Assembly (NCBI GenBank): GCA_019637335.1
Contig: JAHBVV010000010.1
Span: 62,001 to 126,000, forward strand
Length of the DNA: 64,000 bases
Origin: Candidatus Hydrogenedentota bacterium
Lineage (GTDB): Bacteria > Hydrogenedentota > Hydrogenedentia > Hydrogenedentales > JAEUWI01
Direction of reading: 5' to 3'
The notes below the pieces were generated by a model. The model worked only from the letters and a program-made list of their open reading frames with translations. It made no database searches and had not been told where the DNA came from. Within the stretch, counting starts at the first letter, position 1; the number at the start of each line of letters is the position of its first letter. Positions 1-6,269 of the stretch are shown one piece after another. The translations under genes and the position numbers were made by a program.

Positions 1-1
1 G

Positions 2-358
2 GTGGAGACCGGTGGCGGAGATGAGTTAGCGAGAGCGGAGTATTCAACAAACTCGGAGGTTTCCGAAAACGGTGAATTGCACCCGTCGACGACCGACATA
101 AATACACCAAATACCGCACCGTTGGACGAACCGAGACCGTCTAGTTCGACCGGCGGGTTCGGGTCTCGTTTGCAGGCGGAGGATTTAGACACGATCAGTG
201 CGACCTCAGCCAATTCATCGCCGCGTCCGGTGGCGTTTGAAGAAGGTGGCACGGCAGTCCGTACAGTTGGGGTATGGATTGCTACGTCATTCATCGGCGG
301 AGTGCTGGCACTCGGATTGTGGCGCCTCGGGCGGCGTCGGGCGCGTCGGTCTGGGTAA
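2..358 (+). CDS. C-terminal part of an unrecognised membrane-anchored protein
   Basis: The frame is open from the window edge, so the true start is probably outside. The visible part is about 118 residues. The first ~80 are rich in Ser, Thr, Asn and Pro and look disordered. One hydrophobic helix follows (about residues 88-108), then a short Arg-rich tail (RLGRRRARRSG). This arrangement resembles the C-terminal anchor of a surface or secreted protein, but I do not recognise a family. Base composition is less GC-rich at third positions than the genes downstream, so it may be foreign or not a real gene. Confidence 0.35.
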   Translation: METGGGDELARAEYSTNSEVSENGELHPSTTDINTPNTAPLDEPRPSSSTGGFGSRLQAEDLDTISATSANSSPRPVAFEEGGTAVRTVGVWIATSFIGGVLALGLWRLGRRRARRSG

Positions 359-360
359 AC

Positions 361-783
361 CACGCCGGGCCGCTGGGGCGGACGACGGCCCCGGTCTCGT
401 TCCCCTTGGGCAGCCTGGTGCATGTCGATTCGAGCAGCGGGGGCGGGCGCGTGGCGATGGGGCATGCGACGATCTACCACAGCGACCTGGAGCCGATGTT
501 TCTGGGCTCGGTCACGACGCGCCCGCGCCACCCGCAGGGCTTCGCGGAGAGCCTGGATTGCCTGCCGATCCCGGACATCGGGCACTTCAACGCGTCGGTG
601 GTGGAGGGGATGCGCCCGATCGAGCAGGAGGGCATTGTGGTGGCGGGGGAATTCAAGCCGCTGGGCCAGCTGGTGCTGTCGGCGGTGCTGGAGGACGGCG
701 AGGCGGCGCCGTGCGCGGGCTATTGCTCGGCGAACCCGGCGCGGAAGTACTATTATGCGGGGTCGGACGTGACCGTCAGCGCG
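361..783 (+). pseudogene. gene fragment of unknown family
   Basis: An uninterrupted frame with the strong G/C third-position bias of real genes here runs into the transposase remnant downstream. It has no convincing start codon or ribosome binding site. The product contains segments such as FLGSVTTRPRHPQ and PIPDIGHFNASVVEGM, which read like a globular protein, but I cannot name it. Its upstream limit is ragged and it continues in frame into RAYT-like sequence, so I read it as debris joined by recombination. Confidence 0.35.
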
Positions 784-888
784 CATACCGGCCGCCCCCT
801 GGGCACGGACAGCTTCCTGAGCAGGTTGGAAGCCCAACTCGGCCGCCGCCTCCGCGCCCTGCCCGTCGGCCGCCCGCGGAGGGTAAAG
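784..888 (+). pseudogene. C-terminal remnant of a REP-associated tyrosine transposase (RAYT, Y1_Tnp family)
   Basis: About 35 residues match the usual end of RAYT proteins: a GRPLG segment, an F-x-x-RLE-x-x-LGR-x-L helix and a basic GRPRR tail. Intact RAYTs carry an HUH motif and a catalytic Tyr upstream; neither is present, so the gene is dead. RAYTs are known to mobilise REP palindromes. A remnant here fits the palindromic repeats in the next 3 kb, although a functional link is inference. Confidence 0.6.
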
Positions 889-899
889 ACGGGTGACAA

Positions 900-990
900 T
901 TGGCAGTTGGCAGTTGGCAGTTGGCAGTTGACAGTTGACAGTTGACAGTTGACAGTTGACAGTTGACAGTTGACAGTTGACAGTTGACAG
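900..990 (+). repeat. heptanucleotide tandem repeat, 13 copies
   Basis: Thirteen perfect head-to-tail heptamers are present: four TTGGCAG followed by nine TTGACAG, with a partial fourteenth (TTGGCA) after. The single-base variant is sorted into two blocks, as expected from slippage expansion. Translating across the array gives only repetitive peptide, so I treat it as non-coding. Confidence 0.95.
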
Positions 991-1042
991 TTGGCACAGG
1001 GGTGGTGAAAGGGTGGGTCATGCAGGATGCCGGGCTTTCTGG

Positions 1043-1137
1043 GAGTTGCGCCGCTCGTGTGGGGTGTTGATGGCGGTGGTGGGTTGGTGTTGCTCCAGGC
1101 ACACGAATCCGCCTGGGGCGGAATCGCGTGGCACGGG
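1043..1137 (+). repeat. dispersed repeat, copy 1 (inverted copy near 38991-39088)
   Basis: This stretch shares the blocks TTGCGCCGCTCGTGTGGGGT and TTGCTCCAGGCACACGAA, in the same order, with the reverse complement of 38991-39088. It ends in a palindromic segment around CGCCTGGGGCG. Similarity probably extends upstream, since GCAGGATGCC occurs at the matching side of both copies. It is non-coding. Confidence 0.75.
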
Positions 1138-1169
1138 GGAGTTGGTTGTGGCGGGGATGGAGTGGTTAG

Positions 1170-1215
1170 CGGTGGGATTGCACGGGCAATCTCTTGGGGG
1201 CTTGACCGTGGCACA
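1170..1215 (+). repeat. imperfect palindrome related to 3681-3720
   Basis: The segment GCACGGGCAA, a short spacer, then GGGCTTGACCGTGGCACACC repeats the palindrome at 3681-3720 with a few substitutions that weaken the stem. It is REP-like in size and symmetry. Confidence 0.7.
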
Positions 1216-1251
1216 CCTGGGTGATGGCGGGCGGACGGGGTGACTCTGGCC

Positions 1252-1375
1252 GGGACGTACCCCCGCTTGCTGGCTTTTGTGGGTGGGGTTGGGTGTGTGG
1301 TTTGGACGTTGGGTGTTGTGCGTTGCGTGTGGCGTGTGTGCGGCGGTACGTCCCTTGTGGGCTTGTCCGTGGCGC
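1252..1375 (+). repeat. dispersed repeat with 10-bp inverted ends (second copy 3516-3640)
   Basis: GGGACGTACC at 1252-1261 and its exact reverse complement GGTACGTCCC at 1345-1354 bracket a G/T-rich core. The unit is followed by TTGTGGGCTTGTCCGTGGC. The same arrangement recurs at 3516-3640 in the same orientation on the other side of the permease gene. Confidence 0.8.
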
Positions 1376-1468
1376 GCTTGTTGCCGGGGGCGTTGGAGTG
1401 GCCTGGGTGACGGGGTCAGGTCCGCCGGGAGCGTCCCCTGGTTTGTACGGGGCTTGTTTCCGGCCGTT

Positions 1469-3004
1469 TCAGAGCTCGTTCAGGGCGTCCAGGCGGCCTT
1501 CCATGAGTTTTGCGAAGGGGCGCGTGACCTCGATTCGCTCGAGTATTATCTTGGCGACGGCGGTCATGGGGACGGCGAGCAGCATGCCGCTGAATCCCCA
1601 AAGGACGCCCCAGAAGATGAGGGCCATCAGAATAACGACGGGGTGCAGCCCGAGGGTATTGCCCATGATCTTGGGTTCCAGGACGCTTCCAATCATGATC
1701 TGGATGATGGTGGGGAGGAGTATGGCGAGTGCGATTGTCGTGCTGGAGGTGTCGGGGCGGAGCATGACGAAGGGCACGGGCAGCAGGGTGGCGATGATGG
1801 ATCCGAGCGTGGGGATGAAGTTCAGAATAAAGGCGAAAGCCCCGAAGGACATGGAGTAGCGGACGTCGAGGGTTTTGAGGACGGCGAAGACCAGCATGCC
1901 GGTGAGAAATGACATGATTATCTTGATGATGATGTATTTCTGGACGCGGGTTTCAATTTCCAGGAGGACCCCGGTTCGAAGGGTCATGCTTTTCTCGCGG
2001 CCCGTAAGCAGAAACGCGGTGAACAGCATCACAAGCATTCCGTTGGACAGGACGGAGAAGACGCCGGAGGAGAGGGTGCGCGCCACTCCTTTTATGGCGC
2101 CGGTGGGCATGAGCAGCGAGAGGTCGAGCGGGCTTGGCTCGTTGGGGGGGAAGTTCAGGTCGGCGTCCGTGTTCGATGGGTTGCTTTTGGCGGCGGGCCG
2201 GCGTGACGAGTTTTCTTCCGCTATCAGATCCACGACTTTTTGCAGGGGCTTTGAGCGTTCGGCCTGGATAATCAACCTCGAGAGTTGCGCTTCGTATTCG
2301 GCCGCGTTGTTGGCGAATTGGCGGACGGTAATGGAAACGAGGAGGCCGGTGGCGAGGACGGCGCCGAAGCCCATCGAGAGCGTGAGGACGAGCGCCACCG
2401 CCCGCCCGATCCGAAGGGTCTTCACCTGAAAATCGATGATGGGTATGAGCACGAGGGACAGGAACGCGGCCAGGGTAAAGGGGATGAGGACGGCGCGAAG
2501 GAGGTACAAGGTGACCGCCAGGCCGATCATGGTGAGAAAGGCGATGCACAGGATCAGAATGCGGGACTCGTAGTGCCGGCTTGTCGCGGGCAGCCACTCG
2601 ACATCAAGCGGTTGCGGGTCGTCTTTCGCCACAGTGTAGTCCGCCTCTATCGGCGCGCCGCCGGGCTCTTTCTCTTCCCGGGCCGGCGTGCTGGCCGGGG
2701 CCTCGGTCGTTTCCGGGGGCTCGGGCTCGAGCTGTTTGCGCCAGGAGGCGAGTTGGGAGGAAGTGAGATTCTCGCGCTTCAGCAGCCGCTTTTTCGCATC
2801 CGGTGATGGGGCCGCGCCGGCTTCCTTGAGAATGCGCTTCTTATACGCCGCAGTGAAGCGGCGCCGCCCGGCGCCGGCCTGTTTCGTGGATGACGGTTTG
2901 GCTGGCGCAGCGGCCGCTTTTTTCGCGGGAGCGCGTTTGGCGCGGGCGGGAGCCCGGGGGCCATCCGCGGCCGAGTCCTTTTGTGATCCGGGTTTGCCGC
3001 TCAT
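1469..3004 (-). CDS. AI-2E family permease with an N-terminal transposase-like helix-turn-helix
   Basis: The 511-residue protein has two parts. Residues ~48-95 match the helix-turn-helix of IS3/IS911-type transposase OrfA (RRRFTAAYKKRIL... then LTSSQLASWRKQLE). They sit in a disordered Lys/Ala/Pro-rich N-terminus. From about residue 145 on it is a typical AI-2E/PerM/YdiK membrane protein with around eight hydrophobic helices, including the FNFIPTLGS-type and LEPKIMG segments common in that family. Members export small molecules or ions; the substrate here cannot be told. The start is placed at the first ATG after a good GGAGG (reverse strand). The gene stands alone between repeat clusters. 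A DNA-binding-like domain on the cytoplasmic N-terminus of a permease is unusual. Confidence 0.88.
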   Translation of the reverse strand: MSGKPGSQKDSAADGPRAPARAKRAPAKKAAAAPAKPSSTKQAGAGRRRFTAAYKKRILKEAGAAPSPDAKKRLLKRENLTSSQLASWRKQLEPEPPETTEAPASTPAREEKEPGGAPIEADYTVAKDDPQPLDVEWLPATSRHYESRILILCIAFLTMIGLAVTLYLLRAVLIPFTLAAFLSLVLIPIIDFQVKTLRIGRAVALVLTLSMGFGAVLATGLLVSITVRQFANNAAEYEAQLSRLIIQAERSKPLQKVVDLIAEENSSRRPAAKSNPSNTDADLNFPPNEPSPLDLSLLMPTGAIKGVARTLSSGVFSVLSNGMLVMLFTAFLLTGREKSMTLRTGVLLEIETRVQKYIIIKIIMSFLTGMLVFAVLKTLDVRYSMSFGAFAFILNFIPTLGSIIATLLPVPFVMLRPDTSSTTIALAILLPTIIQIMIGSVLEPKIMGNTLGLHPVVILMALIFWGVLWGFSGMLLAVPMTAVAKIILERIEVTRPFAKLMEGRLDALNEL

Positions 3005-3515
3005 CGTTGTGCTTTTCGAAACATGCTCCGACCCATGGCGGAGAACCTCCTGTCAACGTAACGCCGCGCCTGATAGGGGCCGCTGCGCGCCGCCGCGCCG
3101 CAGGATGCGAAACCCACAGGAAAACGTGCGAGAACATCGCACTTTCAGGTAGCCGCGAACCGACACTGCCCGCGCTGGACAGTGGGGCGCGACCGCGATC
3201 GCCGTACTGAATTCCGATTCAATTCTAGAACCCGGATGCCGCTTCAACGAGCCGCCGCATGGGCGTTTCAGGCAGCTTCAAGGGTAGGGGAATACACCAT
3301 GAAAATGCAAGCTCGCGGCGAAAACGGCGCCAGAAATCATTGAAAACTCCCCGGCGCCCGCCGGTTGTAATCGCCACGAACCGGCGCGGCGCCCACAGGC
3401 GCGCCGCAAAGCTGGATCAAATTCCACCATAGATTCCCGCCGCGCCCCACTACGTGTCTCCGCCGTAAAATTATGGCGGTTGGCCCGCCCACCGTGGCTG
3501 CGGCGGACTTGGGCC
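3005..3515. other. intergenic stretch without a recognisable gene
   Basis: This lies upstream of the permease gene and downstream of gdhA. Short open frames exist on both strands, but none has protein-like composition or a ribosome binding site. I see no clear promoter or RNA. The repeats start at its right end. Confidence 0.5.
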
Positions 3516-3640
3516 GGGACGTACCCCCGCGTGGTGGCGTTCGTGGGTGGGGTTGGGCGTGTGGCTGGACGTGGTGTGTGGTGGGCTGGTTGTGGCGTAT
3601 GCGCGGCGGTACGTCCCTTGCGGGCTTGTCCGTGGCACGC
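3516..3640 (+). repeat. dispersed repeat with 10-bp inverted ends, second copy
   Basis: GGGACGTACC at 3516-3525 and GGTACGTCCC at 3608-3617 are an exact inverted pair around a G/T-rich core. The unit repeats 1252-1375 in the same orientation, including the trailing GGGCTTGTCCGTGGC block. Confidence 0.8.
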
Positions 3641-3680
3641 GTGGGTTGGTTGCACCGGGGATGGGGTGGTTTGGGTGGGA

Positions 3681-3720
3681 GTGCACGGGCAAGCCCTTGT
3701 GGGCTTGACCGTGGCACACC
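3681..3720 (+). repeat. REP-like palindrome
   Basis: GTGCACGGGCAAGCCC, a short loop, then GGGCTTGACCGTGGCAC forms a long, slightly imperfect hairpin. A decayed relative is at 1170-1215. It lies just downstream of gdhA on the opposite strand and could fold in that transcript, but no U-run follows in the gdhA direction. Confidence 0.75.
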
Positions 3721-3768
3721 TGGGGTGATGCGGCGGGGGATTGGGGGCTGGGCGCGTTTGCTTTTTTT

Positions 3769-5124
3769 TCAGACGCAGCCGTAGGCGAGCATGGCGTTGG
3801 CTACTTTGATGAAGCCGGCGACGTTGGCGCCCTGGACGTAGTTGACGTGGCCGTTGGTTCCGGCGCCGTGCATGACGCATTTGTTGTGGATGTCGAGCAT
3901 TATCTTCTGGAGTTTGGCGTCGACTTCGTTGCGGGACCAGGAGAGGCGCATGGCATTCTGGCTCTGTTCGAGGCCGGAGACGGCGACGCCGCCGGCGTTG
4001 GCGGCTTTGGCAGGGCCGTAGAAGATTTTGGCGTGGAGGAACTGGTGGACGCCGTCGAGGTCGGTGGGCATGTTGGCGCCTTCGCTGACGGCCTTGACGC
4101 CGTTCTTGAGGAGGATGGCGGCGTCTTCTCCGCTGATTTCGTTCTGGGTGGCGGAGGGAAAGGCGACGTCGCAGGGGACGCACCACGGGCGCTTGTCGGG
4201 GTGGAAGCTGGCCTGGGGATATTTTTCGGCGTATTCGGCGATGCGCCCGCGGCGGACTTCCTTGAGGTTCTTGACGAAGGCGAGTTTTTCGGGGTTGAGG
4301 CCGTCGGGGTCGTGGATGAAGCCGCTGGAGTCGGAGAGGGTGAGGACTTTGGCGCCGAGTTCGAGGGCTTTTTCGACGGTGTAGATGGCGACGTTGCCGG
4401 AGCCGGAGACGGTGCAGGTCTTGCCGGCGAGGCTGTCGCCCTCGTGGTTGAACATGTTCTCGCAGAAGTAGACGCAGCCGTAGCCGGTGGCTTCGGGGCG
4501 GATGAGGCTGCCGCCGTAGGCGAGGCCCTTGCCGGTGAGGACGCCGGTGTGCTCGTTGGCGAGGCGCTTGTACTGGCCGAAGAGGTAGCCGATTTCGCGT
4601 CCGCCGACGCCGATGTCGCCGGCGGGCACGTCGCGGTCGGCCCCGATATGGCGGAAGAGCTCTGTCATGAAGGCCTGGCAGAAGCGCAGGACCTCGCGGT
4701 CGCTCTTGCCCTTGGGGTCGAAGTTGGCGCCGCCCTTGCCGCCGCCCATGGGGAGGCCCGTGAGGCTGTTCTTGAAGGTCTGCTCGAAACCGAGGAACTT
4801 GAGGACACTGTGGTTCACGGAGGGGTGGAAGCGGAGGCCGCCCTTGTAGGGGCCGATGGCGCTGTTGAACTGGACGCGCCAGCCGCGGTTCACGTTAAAT
4901 TTGCCGCGGTCGTCTTCCCAGGTCACACGGAAGATTATGCTGCGCTCGGGCTCGGCCATGCGTTCGAGGATGTGCGCGTCGCGGTACTCGGGGTGTTCGA
5001 GGAGGAAAGGCATCACGCTCTCGGCGAATTCTTCCACGGCCTGGTGGAATTCGGATTCGCCCGGGTTGTTGCGCCGGATTTCTTCCATGAACCGGGCGGT
5101 TTCCTTGGTTGCCTTGTCACGCAT
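3769..5124 (-). CDS. gdhA: NADP-type glutamate dehydrogenase
   Basis: This cytoplasmic enzyme makes glutamate from 2-oxoglutarate and ammonium and is central to nitrogen assimilation. The 451-residue length is normal for the hexameric small-subunit class. Visible family features are KGGLRFHPSV, the GGGKGG substrate-binding stretch with the catalytic lysine, PAGDIGVGGREIGY, and the Rossmann nucleotide-binding segment VSGSGNVA. The start follows GGAAAGG by a normal distance on the reverse strand. It is monocistronic, with repeats downstream and a divergent parvulin gene upstream. Confidence 0.97.
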   Translation of the reverse strand: MRDKATKETARFMEEIRRNNPGESEFHQAVEEFAESVMPFLLEHPEYRDAHILERMAEPERSIIFRVTWEDDRGKFNVNRGWRVQFNSAIGPYKGGLRFHPSVNHSVLKFLGFEQTFKNSLTGLPMGGGKGGANFDPKGKSDREVLRFCQAFMTELFRHIGADRDVPAGDIGVGGREIGYLFGQYKRLANEHTGVLTGKGLAYGGSLIRPEATGYGCVYFCENMFNHEGDSLAGKTCTVSGSGNVAIYTVEKALELGAKVLTLSDSSGFIHDPDGLNPEKLAFVKNLKEVRRGRIAEYAEKYPQASFHPDKRPWCVPCDVAFPSATQNEISGEDAAILLKNGVKAVSEGANMPTDLDGVHQFLHAKIFYGPAKAANAGGVAVSGLEQSQNAMRLSWSRNEVDAKLQKIMLDIHNKCVMHGAGTNGHVNYVQGANVAGFIKVANAMLAYGCV

Positions 5125-5294
5125 GTGGGTCTGCCTTTCCAGGATAAATCAGGTGATGTCCCCCTTCCCAACCGGCACACGTTTTCCCTTGAAATCCATG
5201 GCCGAATTCTCTCCCCTGCAGGCCATTATTTTCCTCTGATCATGGCGCCGATGTCAATCTGAGGCCCGCCGATGTATTCGCGCCCCCCGGCTTT

Positions 5295-5302
5295 GCTACA
5301 CT
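5295..5302 (+). promoter_or_regulatory. extended -10 promoter element of the parvulin gene
   Basis: TG-C-TACACT is an extended -10 with no good -35 at 17 bp. The expected transcript start near 5309 lies upstream of the ribosome binding site at 5335-5340. It therefore excludes the longer frame starting at 5272. The same TGnTAnAnT pattern lies ahead of several other genes in the window. Confidence 0.55.
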
Positions 5303-5349
5303 TTCGGGCGGCGGTTGCAGGGTCGCACCGTTATGGAGGACAACGCCGG

Positions 5350-6204
5350 GTGGCGATTACGGTAAATGACGAAGTGCTGGATGACGACGCCGTCGCGGGC
5401 GTATTGCAGGAGCTGGCCGCGCAGGATGCGGCGATCCGGGAGTTGGACGAGGCCGAGCGGCGGCGGCGCGCGGAGGAAGCCCTGATCGAGCGGACGCTGG
5501 TGCGCCAGGCGGCGCAGTCGGAGGGTCCGCCGGTTCGCGCGGTGGACATCAAGCGCGAGGTGAAACGCGCGATAGCGAATGCGGGCAGCCAGGATGCGTT
5601 CGACAAGTATCTTGAGCAGGCCGGCTTGACCCTGGCGGCGGTGGAGGCGGATATCGAGATGCGGCTGAAGATCGACGGGCTTCTCGACCGTGTTTGCGCG
5701 GGGCTCGCGCCGCCGGATGACGCGGCCTGCCGCGCGTTCTATGACGCGCATCCGGACCTCTTCATGACCGAGGAGCATATCCGCGCGTCGCACATCGTGC
5801 TGCACTGCTCGGGCAACGCGCTGGAAGAGCACGCGGCGCACGCGCGCCTGAAGGCGGTGCACGAGGAAATACTTGAGGGCAAACCGTTTGAGTCCTTCAC
5901 GCGGCATTGCAACGACTGCCCGGACGACGAGGGCGACCTGGGCTATTTCGGGCGCGGCATGATGGTGCCGGAGTTCGAGGACGTCGTGTTCAACATGCAG
6001 CCCGGCGAGGTGAGCGACGTGTTCAAGACGCGCTTCGGCCTGCACATCGCCAAGGTGACCGATCGTATCCCCGCGGCGCCCCGCCCCTTCGAGGACGTGA
6101 AGGAGGAGGTGCGGCGCCACCTGTACGAGCAGGGGGAGAACGCGCGCATCGACGCGTACACGGCGGAATTGAAGCGCCAGGCGACGATAACGCGCGACGC
6201 CTGA
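5350..6204 (+). CDS. parvulin-type peptidyl-prolyl cis-trans isomerase
   Basis: The 284-residue protein has an N-terminal helical SurA/PrsA-like region and a C-terminal PpiC rotamase domain (about residues 145-240). The domain has the usual ASHIVLH start, the D-x-GDLGYFGRG turn and the FEDVVFNMQPGEVS segment. It catalyses proline isomerisation and may chaperone other proteins. I chose GTG at 5350 because GGAGGA lies nine bases upstream and a promoter sits at 5295-5302; a longer frame from 5272 would begin inside the promoter. From this start I see no signal peptide, so a cytoplasmic location is possible although most relatives are exported. Confidence 0.88.
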   Translation: MAITVNDEVLDDDAVAGVLQELAAQDAAIRELDEAERRRRAEEALIERTLVRQAAQSEGPPVRAVDIKREVKRAIANAGSQDAFDKYLEQAGLTLAAVEADIEMRLKIDGLLDRVCAGLAPPDDAACRAFYDAHPDLFMTEEHIRASHIVLHCSGNALEEHAAHARLKAVHEEILEGKPFESFTRHCNDCPDDEGDLGYFGRGMMVPEFEDVVFNMQPGEVSDVFKTRFGLHIAKVTDRIPAAPRPFEDVKEEVRRHLYEQGENARIDAYTAELKRQATITRDA

Positions 6205-6269
6205 GATAGGCCGTCAGCCGACATAGGGCGTTTCGCGTCCTTTCCGACGATTAGAAAGACAGGAGCCGC

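Noticed and set aside
900-990. CRISPR array
   Set aside because: Heptamers are contiguous with no spacers.
1043-3720. Composite transposon carrying the permease gene
   Set aside because: Flanking repeats have no transposase or insertion-sequence ends, and their sub-units are in different order on the two sides.
3758-3772. Poly-T run as gdhA terminator
   Set aside because: The T-run is on the + strand; gdhA is read on the - strand, where it is an A-run.
3847-5262. Long open frame antisense to gdhA (471 codons)
   Set aside because: It is the complement of a clearly conserved gene; its Gly/Ala/Val/Glu-rich product is typical of an antisense frame in GC-rich DNA.
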